Assembly (NCBI RefSeq): GCF_028209625.1
Contig: NZ_JAQLDU010000005.1
Location: 67,979-131,978, forward strand
DNA length: 64,000 nucleotides
DNA from: Collinsella aerofaciens
GTDB taxonomy: Bacteria > Actinomycetota > Coriobacteriia > Coriobacteriales > Coriobacteriaceae
Reading direction: 5' to 3'
The notes beneath the pieces are model-generated. The model ran no database searches. It was given only the letters and a program-made list of their open reading frames with translations, and had not been told where the DNA came from. Position numbers and translations under genes: made by a program. This document shows, in pieces, positions 25,293-33,832 of this stretch. Each line of letters begins with the position of its first letter. Position 1 is the stretch's first letter.

Positions 25293-26681
25293 TTACTTGC
25301 GGAGGGCGGCCAGGGCGGGATCGACCGGCGCGGAAGCCTCCAGGTCGGAGACCTTTACAATGCCGTTCTCGTCGGAGAAGGCGCGGTAAATGGTCCGAAT
25401 CGCCAGGTCGAAGTCCTTCTCCTCGACGCCGATAATGATGTTGATCTCGTCGCAGCTCTGCGAAATCATGCGCACGCTCACGCCGGCCTGGCCGAGCATA
25501 CCAAACAGGTGGCCGGAAATACCGGCGCGGCCGCGCAGGTTGCGGCCGACGGTCGCGATGAGCGCCAGGCCCTCAACAACCTCGATCTCGAGCGGCTCGA
25601 CCTCCTGCTGAATGTCGCCCACGAGCGAGTACAGCGAATCGCGCACATCCTGCTCCTGCACCACGGCGCCAAAGCGATCGACGCCGGTGGGCATATGCTC
25701 AACGGAAACGTCATAGCGCTCGAAAACCGAAAGCGCGCGGCGCATAAAGCCGACGCGGGGCTTGGTACGGTCGCGGGCCACGTTGATGGCGACAAAGCCG
25801 CGCTTGCCGGTCACGCCGGTAATGATGGGCTCCGCCTCGCCCTCGTCTGCGGTCTCGCTAATGATGGTGCCGGGATCCCGCGGGGCGTTGGTGTTCTTGA
25901 TGACCAGCGGAATGCCCGCCTCGCGCACGGGGAACACGGCCTCCTCGTGCAGAACGCTCGCGCCCATGTACGAAAGCTCGCGCAGCTCCTCGTAGGTAAC
26001 GCGCGCGATGGGCTGAGCCTCGGGAACAATACGCGGATCGGCAGAATAGAAGCCCGAGACGTCAGTCCAGTTCTCGTACAGGTCGGCACCCAGGCACTTG
26101 GCCAGGATCGAGCCCGAGATATCGCCACCGCCGCGGTCGAGCAGCTTGATCTGCCCCTCGCGCGTCGCGCCGTAGAAACCGGGCATGACAAAGCCGCCCT
26201 GCTGGCCATACTCCTGCACCAGCTCGGAAGTGCGGTTCATGCTGAGCGTACCGTCGTGATGGAACGCCACGACCGTCGCGGCGTCCAGGAACGGCAGGCC
26301 CAGGTACTCGGCCATCAGGCGGGCGGTAAAGTACTCGCCGCGGCTCACGAGCTCCTCGGTGGAGTAGCCGCCCGAGCGGGCGCGCTCGGCAAAGGCCGCA
26401 AACTCCTCGCGGATGGGATAGGTGAGCTCCAGCTCGTCAGCGATATCAAAATAGCGCTGGCCGATGTCCTCGAGCAGCTCCTCGCACGACACGTGATACT
26501 TAACGTGTGCGTTAACCAGATAGAGCAGGTCAGTCACCTTGGTGTCACCCTTAAAGCGGCGACCGCAGGCGGAAACCACCACAAAACGGCGGGCCGGGTC
26601 GGCATCGACAATGGCCTTGATCTTCTTGAAGTGTTCGGCGTCGGCGACCGACGAGCCGCCAAACTTGGCAATCTTAATCAT
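25293..26681 (-). CDS. lysC: Aspartate kinase (monofunctional, with ACT domains)
   Basis: A 462-residue kinase for the first step of the aspartate pathway, phosphorylating aspartate with ATP. KFGGSSVAD at residue 5 and the segment DRGGGDISGS are the kinase signatures; two ACT domains occupy about residues 300-460 and should bind lysine and/or threonine as feedback effectors. No homoserine dehydrogenase is fused. It is divergent from thrC, with about 100 bp in between. Confidence 0.94.
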   Translation of the reverse strand: MIKIAKFGGSSVADAEHFKKIKAIVDADPARRFVVVSACGRRFKGDTKVTDLLYLVNAHVKYHVSCEELLEDIGQRYFDIADELELTYPIREEFAAFAERARSGGYSTEELVSRGEYFTARLMAEYLGLPFLDAATVVAFHHDGTLSMNRTSELVQEYGQQGGFVMPGFYGATREGQIKLLDRGGGDISGSILAKCLGADLYENWTDVSGFYSADPRIVPEAQPIARVTYEELRELSYMGASVLHEEAVFPVREAGIPLVIKNTNAPRDPGTIISETADEGEAEPIITGVTGKRGFVAINVARDRTKPRVGFMRRALSVFERYDVSVEHMPTGVDRFGAVVQEQDVRDSLYSLVGDIQQEVEPLEIEVVEGLALIATVGRNLRGRAGISGHLFGMLGQAGVSVRMISQSCDEINIIIGVEEKDFDLAIRTIYRAFSDENGIVKVSDLEASAPVDPALAALRK

Positions 26682-26785
26682 GGGCTGGAGGTTACCTTTC
26701 TAAAAAGCCTCTGCGAACCTATTTTGCGCGCTCTGATACCATGGGTTCACCGATTGGGACCAAGGCATCCGAGGAGCAGTGTTAT

Positions 26786-28303
26786 ATGGGAACTTATCAT
26801 AGTACACGAGGACGCACTTTATCGTGCTCAAGTAAGGTGGCAATCCGCACCGGCATCGCTCCCGACGGGGGTTTGTTCGTCTCGGACGAGCTTGGCACCC
26901 AGCAGCTCGATATCAGCACACTTGCCGATAAATCGTACTTTGAAATCGCTCAAGATGTGTTGGGAATGTTACTGAATGATTACACGCCCGAAGAAATTTC
27001 GGCCTGTGTGAATGAGGCATACCGCGGCACGTTTGCAAGCGAAGAGGTCACGCCGCTCGTCAAACTCGACGCCGCACCGGGCGCCGACGCCCCTCAAACC
27101 TATGTAATGGAGCTCTTTGGCGGTCCCACGAGCGCCTTCAAGGACGTCGCCCTGCAAATGCTCCCCCGCCTCATGGCCCGCACCTCCGCCAAGGACGGCG
27201 GCGCCGAGCGCATCATGATCGTCACCGCCACGTCGGGCGACACCGGCAAGGCTGCACTCGCCGGCTTTGCCGATGCTCCGGGCACGGGCATCACCGTCTT
27301 TTATCCCGAGGGCAAAGTCAGCCGCGTGCAGAATCTGCAGATGTCCACGCAGGAGGGCGATAACGTCGCTGTCTGCGGCATCCGCGGCAACTTCGATGAC
27401 GCCCAGAGCGCCGTCAAGCGCATCTTTGCCGATAAGGAGCTTGCCGAGCGCCTGGAGGCCGCCGGCACCGTGCTTTCGAGCGCCAACTCCATCAACGTCG
27501 GCCGTTTAGTGCCGCAGGTCGTCTACTACTTTGCCGCCTATGCGCAGCTGCTGCGTGCCGGCGCTATCGAGGCCGGCGACGCCGTTGAGTTCTGCGTGCC
27601 GACCGGCAACTTTGGCGATATCCTGGCCGGCTACTACGCCAAGCGCATGGGCCTGCCCGTCGCCAAGCTCGTCGTCGCAAGCGACAAGAACAACGTGCTG
27701 GCCGACTTTTTGACCACCGGCGTCTACGACCGCAACCGTCCGTTCTTCACGACCATCTCGCCGTCGATGGACATCCTTATCAGCTCCAACCTGGAGCGCA
27801 TGCTCTACTTCCTGTCCGACGGCGACTGCGAGCTCGTTGCCGGCCTTATGGAGCAGCTGGCACAGACCGGTCGCTACGAAGTGCCCGCCAATCTGCTCGC
27901 AAAGATTCAGAGCGTCTTTGGCTGCGGCTGGGCCAGCGAGGACGAAGTCCGCGCTGCCATCAAGAGCTGCTGGGACGCAAACGGCTACGTGATTGACCCG
28001 CACACCGCCTGCGGCTATCACGTCTTTGAAAAAGTCACCCCCGCCGAGGGCGCCAAGGCCCGCGTGCTGCTTTCGACCGCCAGCCCCTACAAGTTCCCGC
28101 GCGCCTGCTGCGACGCTCTGGGCCTCGACGTTCCCGAGGATGATTTTGAGGCTATGCGTGTGCTCGAGCAGGCCACCGATACGGTCGCCCCGGCACAACT
28201 TGCCGAGCTCGAGTCCAAGCCCGTCCGCTTTGAAGACGTCTGCGACGTCGATGAGATGGCAAGCTACGTCGAGTCTGCAGCAAAACGAATGAGCACCAAC
28301 TAA
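26786..28303 (+). CDS. thrC: Threonine synthase
   Basis: A 505-residue PLP enzyme converting O-phosphohomoserine to threonine. The lysine that binds PLP is in PTSAFKDVALQ (about residue 112). Other family marks are ATSGDTGKAAL and the phosphate-binding GNFGDILAGY. The ATG at 26786 (MGTYHSTRG) follows GAGGAG with nine bases; an upstream ATG at 26741 has no such site. It shares its upstream region with lysC and is followed by a terminator before thrB. Confidence 0.94.
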   Translation: MGTYHSTRGRTLSCSSKVAIRTGIAPDGGLFVSDELGTQQLDISTLADKSYFEIAQDVLGMLLNDYTPEEISACVNEAYRGTFASEEVTPLVKLDAAPGADAPQTYVMELFGGPTSAFKDVALQMLPRLMARTSAKDGGAERIMIVTATSGDTGKAALAGFADAPGTGITVFYPEGKVSRVQNLQMSTQEGDNVAVCGIRGNFDDAQSAVKRIFADKELAERLEAAGTVLSSANSINVGRLVPQVVYYFAAYAQLLRAGAIEAGDAVEFCVPTGNFGDILAGYYAKRMGLPVAKLVVASDKNNVLADFLTTGVYDRNRPFFTTISPSMDILISSNLERMLYFLSDGDCELVAGLMEQLAQTGRYEVPANLLAKIQSVFGCGWASEDEVRAAIKSCWDANGYVIDPHTACGYHVFEKVTPAEGAKARVLLSTASPYKFPRACCDALGLDVPEDDFEAMRVLEQATDTVAPAQLAELESKPVRFEDVCDVDEMASYVESAAKRMSTN

Positions 28304-28315
28304 ACCCCTTATTAA

Positions 28316-28345
28316 GCGCCGGCGAAAGCCGGCGCACCTTCTTTT
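28316..28345 (+). terminator. Rho-independent terminator after thrC
   Basis: An 8-bp stem GCGCCGGC / GCCGGCGC with a GAAA tetraloop, followed by ACCTTCTTTT. Confidence 0.8.
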
Positions 28346-28381
28346 ATCAGATAATCCCCGGGATGATGACGAACGCGCACA

Positions 28382-28493
28382 GCGTGCCTGGCTGTTTAGT
28401 TCGTCGCGAGTTCCGCACGCAAAGGAAAGCACTTAATGTGCTTTCCGTCTTGCGCAGGACTGCCCGAGCAGCGAACTAAACAGCCAGGCACGC
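28382..28493. repeat. Family I palindromic element, copy 3 (divergent, in thrB leader)
   Basis: Perfect 22-bp outer arms (28382-28403, 28472-28493). The inner part, GTTCCGCACGC then a GGAAAGCAC stem and CTGCCCGAGCAG, departs from the other copies. Its right arm ends 13 bp before the thrB ATG and directly precedes CAGGAGG, so the stem might influence access to the ribosome site. Confidence 0.72.
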
Positions 28494-28506
28494 CAGGAGG
28501 ACTCAC

Positions 28507-29388
28507 ATGATCAAAATCACCGTCCCAGCAACGAGCGCCAACCTAGGCATCGGCTACGACACCCTCGGCATGGCCGTCAGCCTCTACTCGCACTTCACCT
28601 TCGAGCGCGCCGACAAGCTCACCATCACGGGCTGCCCCGAGGAGTTTCAAAACGAGAACAACCTAGTCTACGTGAGCTTTGTCGACGCACTGGCCGCATG
28701 GGGCGAGCCGGCCTTCCCCGTCGCCATCGACATTCAGACTGACGTTCCCGTCGCCCGCGGCCTGGGCTCCAGCTCAACCTGCGTCGTCGCCGGCATTATG
28801 GCCGCCGCCGCGCTGACAGGCCACACCGTCGACCGCGCCGAGCTCGTCCGCATTGCCACCGAGGTCGAGGGCCATCCCGATAACGTCGCCCCCGCCATCC
28901 TGGGCGGCGCCGTCTGCTCCTTTACGCCGACCGATTCGCTCCCCCAGTGCCTGCGCTACGAGGTGAGCGATCGCTTGCGTTTTATTACCGTGATTCCGCC
29001 CTACGAGGTACATACGAGCGAGGCGCGCAAGGTTGTGCCGCAGGAGATTCCACTCTCCACCGCCGTATGGCAAATGGGCCGCATCGCCGGCATGACGCGC
29101 GGCCTGGAGACCGGCGACCTGGATCTGATTGCCGCCGCCAACGACGACCGCATCCAAGAGCCGTATCGCCGTCGCCTCATCCCCGACTACAACGCCGTGC
29201 GCGACACCTGCCTTAACGGCGGCGCTAAGACCATCTGGATCAGTGGTTCGGGCTCGACCCTCATGGCCGTGACTGACGACACCATCGTGGCAAAGTTCCT
29301 ACAGGTCAAACTGCGTGAACAGTTCCCCAAGTGTGACACGCACATTCTGACGTGCGACACGGAAGGCGCCCAGATCGAATACCTGTAG
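28507..29388 (+). CDS. thrB: Homoserine kinase
   Basis: A 293-residue GHMP-family kinase making O-phosphohomoserine for threonine synthase. It has the N-terminal PATSANLGIGYDTLG, the ATP-binding loop PVARGLGSSSTCV (about residues 80-92) and the third motif KTIWISGSGST. AGGAGG lies 8 bp before the ATG. Gene order thrC-thrB with a terminator and palindrome in between suggests that the two genes may be transcribed separately despite their joint pathway. Confidence 0.94.
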   Translation: MIKITVPATSANLGIGYDTLGMAVSLYSHFTFERADKLTITGCPEEFQNENNLVYVSFVDALAAWGEPAFPVAIDIQTDVPVARGLGSSSTCVVAGIMAAAALTGHTVDRAELVRIATEVEGHPDNVAPAILGGAVCSFTPTDSLPQCLRYEVSDRLRFITVIPPYEVHTSEARKVVPQEIPLSTAVWQMGRIAGMTRGLETGDLDLIAAANDDRIQEPYRRRLIPDYNAVRDTCLNGGAKTIWISGSGSTLMAVTDDTIVAKFLQVKLREQFPKCDTHILTCDTEGAQIEYL

Positions 29389-29409
29389 TCGCCGTACCTT
29401 ATACCCGCC

Positions 29410-29534
29410 GGGGAGGCCAGGGGCTTTGCCCCCAAATCGTCCTCGGACATGGCAGGACCCCCGCTGCGCACTTCGTGCGGCGGGGGTCCTGTCGTCCTGC
29501 GGAAAGATTTGGGGGCAAAGCCCCTGGCCTCCCC
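29410..29534 (-). repeat. Family I palindromic element, copy 4
   Basis: Perfect 29-bp outer arms (29410-29438, 29506-29534), starting 21 bp after the thrB stop. On the minus strand the inside is TTTCCGCAGGACG, an inner stem with GGACCCCCGCCG, then ATGTCCGAGGACGA. The following 135 bp up to the HTH gene show nothing else. Confidence 0.85.
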
Positions 29535-29670
29535 TATGTTAACTTCGCTGGCGGCGGCTACAGGGACCTACGCTCTGGAAAGTCGCCGGGCTGATAGTTG
29601 CTTTTTATTGGTAGGGGCTCTTGCTAGGCTGGAGCACTTCCTAGAGGCGGGCATCGGCTGTGTGCTTGGT

Positions 29671-30369
29671 TTAGGCGGCGCTGGTTTCTTTGTATTCGAA
29701 GACTGGTTCTAGGAGATCTTCGATGTTGCAGTGGAGGGCTTTTGCTATGGCTCTTACGCCTGTTACCGAAGCTTCATTGATGTTTCTCTGGCGCTGCTCG
29801 TACATTTGGATTGAGCGGAGTGATACGCCCGATTCGTATGCCAGGTCTTGTTGGGTTTTCTTGAGCCGCTTTCTTGCTAGCGCCAGTTTGGTTTGACGAG
29901 GTGTTTTCTTCGCCATGTCGCAAATAAGACGCGTCACACGTTCCTCCGAGGCTTCGTGCCAGGGATGATACAGGTTATGCAGCACATCAAACGGAGCGAC
30001 ATGCAGCAGGTCTTCAAAAGACTCTCCCAGGCGCCACTGCAGATACGCCAATATCCAGCCCGTCCAGTATTCCGGTGTTTTCTCAAATCGATAGGTGCGG
30101 TCCGGCATAGACCTGGCTTCATAGCCCGACCTTTCGGCGATCAGTGCGAACAGCTCAACGCCCGATTTTCCCGATACGACCCATGCGTTGCCACGCTCAA
30201 ACTCGCGGGCAACCCCGCTCAGACAAAAGAGTTCAGCAACTTCAGATCCTTCTGCTCCATAGTCATTGACGGCATAGTCAAAGCAGTCACCGAGGTTGTT
30301 CATTGCATCCTCGAGGTAGTAGACGGGGTATGTCCTACTCGGCCCACAATCCGTTAACTCTTGGATCAT
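29671..30369 (-). CDS. XRE-family HTH protein with novel N-terminal domain, likely antitoxin
   Basis: A 232-residue protein. The C-terminal 80 residues hold a Cro/CI-type HTH (KKTQQDLAYESGVSLRSIQM). The N-terminal part (about 25-140) has the conserved-looking string FDYAVNDYG then GSEVAELF and SGVAREFERG, which resembles small proteins of the DUF3791 type; I cannot assign it with confidence. It follows the DUF3990 gene with a 35-bp overlap, so the two are co-translated. A role as antitoxin/autorepressor is inferred. A second possible start is the ATG at 30303, with GAGG just upstream. Confidence 0.75.
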   Translation of the reverse strand: MIQELTDCGPSRTYPVYYLEDAMNNLGDCFDYAVNDYGAEGSEVAELFCLSGVAREFERGNAWVVSGKSGVELFALIAERSGYEARSMPDRTYRFEKTPEYWTGWILAYLQWRLGESFEDLLHVAPFDVLHNLYHPWHEASEERVTRLICDMAKKTPRQTKLALARKRLKKTQQDLAYESGVSLRSIQMYEQRQRNINEASVTGVRAIAKALHCNIEDLLEPVFEYKETSAA

Positions 30370-31018
30370 TTAAATCAACCCTCCCTGCCATTAAATCCCT
30401 AATGTCGACACCTTCGGAATCGAACCCGTTAACCGTATCCAAGTATTTGCGTCGAGCATTCTGCTCACGCTCAAAACGCTTGGGATAAAACTCAGACCCC
30501 GAAGCCTGCTTCCAATCGCAGAATCTAATCACCGAAAAAGCGCGCTCGCTCATAAGAGCATATTGAATACCCAAATCACCCAAGCGCATGATACGTTGCA
30601 GCTGTCTGAGCGATATCATGCCGCTGACAAACTGTCTTGCAAACGAAAAATAGGAGTCGTCAGCGCGATAGCCCCGAATAACGTCATATGAAGAAATATC
30701 AATCAGGCAGTTATCAAGTAGAAATCGTAGCCCTTCGCGCGCCAATGGCGTCGAGACATTGAACTCTCTGTTATTCGCCAGAATTGCAAGCCAGTTGAGA
30801 ATCGAGAACTCACCTGATTCCAAATCCAAAATCGCAAGACCATCTAAATCAAGCTCATATCGATTCGCAATGCCATCAGACTCGGTCCGACATGCCCATT
30901 CCATCGCCATTTCCTCATGTGGCGTGCAATAAAACCCACGCCCATAGTCGTTGAACTGTCTACATCTATCCAGCGATGGATGTTCGACAACAACCTCCGA
31001 CCCGTGCCATAGCTCCAT
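30335..31018 (-). CDS. DUF3990 protein, ADP-ribosyltransferase-like, likely toxin
   Basis: A 227-residue protein whose N-terminus reads ELWHGSEVVVEHP ... GRGFYCTPHEEMAMEWA. This is the hallmark of DUF3990, a family placed with ADP-ribosyltransferase folds: a histidine in the HGS strand and a tyrosine in GFYCT would contact NAD. The target is unknown. It is the first gene of a two-gene operon behind a double palindrome and precedes an HTH protein, as expected of a toxin-antitoxin pair. The ATG at 31018 has GGAGG at 5 bases; a TTG four codons upstream is less likely. Confidence 0.78.
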   Translation of the reverse strand: MELWHGSEVVVEHPSLDRCRQFNDYGRGFYCTPHEEMAMEWACRTESDGIANRYELDLDGLAILDLESGEFSILNWLAILANNREFNVSTPLAREGLRFLLDNCLIDISSYDVIRGYRADDSYFSFARQFVSGMISLRQLQRIMRLGDLGIQYALMSERAFSVIRFCDWKQASGSEFYPKRFEREQNARRKYLDTVNGFDSEGVDIRDLMAGRVDLNDPRVNGLWAE

Positions 31019-31033
31019 AGCGACCTCCAAAAA

Positions 31034-31080
31034 ATATCACCTCAGTGATAGTTTACCAATAACTATCACTGAGGTGATAT
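31034..31080. promoter_or_regulatory. Double palindromic operator upstream of the DUF3990 operon
   Basis: Perfect 20-bp arms (31034-31053, 31061-31080) with a 7-base spacer. Each arm is itself a palindrome: TATCACCTCAGTGATA and TATCACTGAGGTGATA. Two dimer sites in inverted array just before the operon point to cooperative repression by the HTH partner. Confidence 0.75.
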
Positions 31081-31108
31081 AGATAGGAGCTTTGGGGGGT
31101 TAACCTGA

Positions 31109-31699
31109 TTAGAGGCAAGCCTCAGCGATGCGGCGCTTGAGCTCGTCGATGCCCACACCGGTCTGGGAGCTTGTGATGATTACGTTCTCGGCCGGGACAT
31201 TGAGCTGCTTTTTGATGGCTGCTGCCTGGCGGGCCTGCTGGGTGCGGCTGAGCTTGTCGGCCTTGGTGAGACAGACGATAAAGTTGAACTCGTTGCCCTG
31301 CAGATAGTCGATCATGTCGTGATCGAGCTTGCTGGGGTCGTGACGAATGTCCACCAGCGAGACGACCAAGTTAAAGCTGCGCTCCGAGTCGAAGAAGTCG
31401 CCGATAAGCTCTGCCCAGCGGTCGCGCTCGGCCTTGGAACGACGGGCGAAACCGTAACCCGGCAGGTCCACGAAATGCACGTCGTCGGCCTCAAAGAAGT
31501 TGATGTTGCTCGTCTTGCCCGGCGTGCTGGAAACCTTGACCAGGTTCTTGCGGCCAAAAAGCTTGTTCATAATCGACGACTTGCCCACGTTGGAGCGGCC
31601 GACAAAGCTCACCTCGGGGCAGGTGGACTCGGGAATCTGCGAAACCTTGCCATAGCTGGCAACGAACTTGGCAAGCTGGTAGTTAATGGAATCGGCCAT
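31109..31699 (-). CDS. engB: Ribosome biogenesis GTP-binding protein EngB/YsxC
   Basis: A 196-residue essential GTPase that assists assembly of the large ribosomal subunit. The G1 motif GRSNVGKSS, switch region STPGKTSNI, G3 DLPGYGFAR and G4 TKADKL are all intact. The ATG at 31699 is used, as AAGGAG sits five to six bases upstream; a GTG two codons earlier also exists. The mtnN gene lies 38 bp upstream on the same strand, so the pair is probably co-transcribed. Confidence 0.95.
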   Translation of the reverse strand: MADSINYQLAKFVASYGKVSQIPESTCPEVSFVGRSNVGKSSIMNKLFGRKNLVKVSSTPGKTSNINFFEADDVHFVDLPGYGFARRSKAERDRWAELIGDFFDSERSFNLVVSLVDIRHDPSKLDHDMIDYLQGNEFNFIVCLTKADKLSRTQQARQAAAIKKQLNVPAENVIITSSQTGVGIDELKRRIAEACL

Positions 31700-31737
31700 G
31701 GACACTCCTTGGTCGTAGGTTCTTACAAAAGAGCGCG

Positions 31738-32478
31738 CTAATAGATAGCAGCGATACGGCGGACGATATCGAGCGTAATGCCACTCGCGGTACGGGCATA
31801 CTCGAACAGGTCGAACTCACGGTCGCAAATCGCATCGTACGCCTCGTCACAATTATCGCTGATAGCGCGCAACACCAGGCAATCGACACCATTTTTAGTT
31901 GCGACATGGGCAATCGCCGCGCCCTCCATGCCAACACAATCGGCATGCGTCGCCTCGATAGCGTCGTTGCGCATGGCGGCACCCGTCACAAAACGGTTGC
32001 CCGTGGCAATCGTGCCGACCAGGAACTGCTTGGTGCCCTCGTTCGAAGCGGCTGCATTTGTCGAAGCATTGACAAAGCCACGCTCAGCAAGCACATCGGC
32101 AGCAATATCGACCAGCGCAGGCGTCGAGCCAAACTCCTCGAGCCCCGGTGCAGACTCGGCGATAAGCGCGGTATCGGTATCCAGATAGCGCAGGCGTTTG
32201 CCAATGACTACGTCGTCGATATGGAGCTTGGGGTTCAAACCGCCTGCAATGCCCGAAAACACAACAGCCTGCGGAGCATACTTGCTAATGAGGTGCTGTG
32301 TTGCGGCGGCAGCGTTCACGGTACCCATGCCCGCCGTTGTGGCGACAACTGTCAGTCCGTCGAGCCCGCCGGCCACAACGTTCAAGCCCGCCTCCTGTAC
32401 CATGCAAACGTTACTCAACTCTTCCTTAATCTGCATGATCTCTTTTTCGAGCGCACCGATAATCGCGATGGTAGCCAT
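31738..32478 (-). CDS. mtnN: 5'-methylthioadenosine/S-adenosylhomocysteine nucleosidase
   Basis: A 246-residue enzyme that cleaves the adenine from methylthioadenosine and S-adenosylhomocysteine, recycling by-products of SAM use and feeding AI-2 synthesis where LuxS exists. It starts with IAIIGALEKEIM, has FSGIAGGLNP, and ends with the purine-binding VGMEGAAIAHVA and the catalytic Asp in RAISDNCDE. The ATG at 32478 (MATIAIIG) follows GGGGA; three more codons upstream are possible. Radical SAM enzymes in the window would produce other SAM products, not its substrate directly. Confidence 0.93.
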   Translation of the reverse strand: MATIAIIGALEKEIMQIKEELSNVCMVQEAGLNVVAGGLDGLTVVATTAGMGTVNAAAATQHLISKYAPQAVVFSGIAGGLNPKLHIDDVVIGKRLRYLDTDTALIAESAPGLEEFGSTPALVDIAADVLAERGFVNASTNAAASNEGTKQFLVGTIATGNRFVTGAAMRNDAIEATHADCVGMEGAAIAHVATKNGVDCLVLRAISDNCDEAYDAICDREFDLFEYARTASGITLDIVRRIAAIY

Positions 32479-32556
32479 ACCATTCCCCAAACCTATACGA
32501 AATTCTCAACCACGGTATGGTACCAGCATTTTGTTTGACCTCGCCAAACGAACACG

Positions 32557-32778
32557 CTAAGCCAGTGCAGCTCGCATATCAAACAGAGCCTTTGCAATCA
32601 CGGCCGTAACCTCGCTCGAGCGGTCGCTCCACGGCATCGATGTCATGACGCTCATGACATAGGTACAGCCATCGATGCCGATAAGGCCCGCATCGCATGT
32701 CGAATAGTAACCATCCTCGCTAATCCAGCCTGCCTTGTCGCGCACCAAAACCTGCTCGTCCGCAATGCCATCACGCAC
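32557..32778 (-). pseudogene. C-terminal remnant of a beta-lactamase-like serine hydrolase
   Basis: A 73-codon fragment containing KAGWISEDGYYSTCDAGLIG and the strand YVMSVMTSMP, which match the last part of class A beta-lactamase-like serine hydrolases (KTG-like box then a final beta strand and helix). The serine active site part is absent and the frame is closed by a stop just upstream. A small CACTCATT/AATGAGTG hairpin marks the boundary with pflA. It is best read as the residue of a larger gene lost by deletion. Confidence 0.6.
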
Positions 32779-32827
32779 TCATTTAAGTCTGTCCTCAATG
32801 AGTGCCCTTGGGGGCGAAAATGGATCG

Positions 32828-33646
32828 CTAGCCGATGGCGTTTTTGAGTTCGGCGCGGCGCTTTTTCATGCCCATCATGACGGCGTTGCGCAGCTCGGGC
32901 ATGCGAGCGGTATCCATCTGAGGCACGCCCTCAAGCTTATAGGGAATCCCCAACTGCTCATATTTGACGACACCCATCGTATGATACGGCAGCATTTCCA
33001 GGCCCGCCACGTTGTGCCACGGGGCAATCAGGCGGCCGAGCGCCTCACACTCCTCCGCCGTGTCAGTAATGCCCGGCACCACCACGTGGCGAATAACGAC
33101 CTTAATCTTGCGATGGGCAAGCTCATCGCCAAACGCCAGGATGCGTGCGGGATCACAACCGGTTAGCTTTTTATGCTCGACCGGGTCGGCATGCTTAATA
33201 TCGAGCAGTACCATGTCGGTCTCGTTGAGCACGGCATCGAACTTCTCGGGATGCTGAGGGTCGAAGGCGTAGCCACAGCTATCCAGGCAGGTATGTACAC
33301 GACCATCGGGGTTGTTGTGCATTGCACGGAACAGGTCGGCCAAAAACTCGGGCTGCAGAAGTGGCTCGCCGCCCGAAACCGTAATTCCGCCGCTGCGGTA
33401 AAACTCATGATTGCTCTGGAACTCGTCCATCAGGTGCTCGACGGTCACCATCGTGCCGCCGTTAACCGACCAGGTATCGGGATTGTGGCAATACGCGCAG
33501 CGCATGGGACAGCCCTGGACAAACACTACGAAGCGGATGCCGGGTCCGTCGACCGTACCCATCGTTTCAATCGAATGTACGCGGCCCAGGGCAAACGCGG
33601 AGTCCTCGGGACGAGCGTCCACACCCTCGAGCGTCATCTCAGCCAT
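32828..33646 (-). CDS. pflA: Pyruvate formate-lyase activating enzyme (radical SAM)
   Basis: A 272-residue radical SAM enzyme that installs the glycyl radical on pyruvate formate-lyase. The cluster motif is CPMRCAYCHNPD (CxxxCxxC, about residue 35-42), with the SAM-binding GGEPLLQPEF afterwards. It lies about 9 kb from the pflB pair rather than beside it, and therefore may also activate another glycyl-radical enzyme elsewhere; no other is in the window. I prefer the ATG at 33646 to the one seven codons earlier. Confidence 0.92.
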   Translation of the reverse strand: MAEMTLEGVDARPEDSAFALGRVHSIETMGTVDGPGIRFVVFVQGCPMRCAYCHNPDTWSVNGGTMVTVEHLMDEFQSNHEFYRSGGITVSGGEPLLQPEFLADLFRAMHNNPDGRVHTCLDSCGYAFDPQHPEKFDAVLNETDMVLLDIKHADPVEHKKLTGCDPARILAFGDELAHRKIKVVIRHVVVPGITDTAEECEALGRLIAPWHNVAGLEMLPYHTMGVVKYEQLGIPYKLEGVPQMDTARMPELRNAVMMGMKKRRAELKNAIG

Positions 33647-33763
33647 TCCCGCTACCTTACCTCTCATTGGTTTTAGTTACATAAATGCCAGAGCCATTCT
33701 AGCCCATACGCATGATGGTGAAACGGTTTAGTGGTCAATTGGGTTGTTCTATTTGGCCCCACA

Positions 33764-33803
33764 CAAAAGCGGCGGGAAGGTTGTCACAACCCACCCGCCG
33801 CCG
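33764..33803 (-). terminator. Rho-independent terminator of the degV gene
   Basis: GCGGCGGG at 33769-33776 pairs with CCCGCCGC at 33794-33801, with inner GTTGT/ACAAC; on the minus strand it is followed by TTTTGTG. Confidence 0.8.
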
Positions 33804-33832
33804 AGACAATAGATATCGATAGACGCCAGGCC

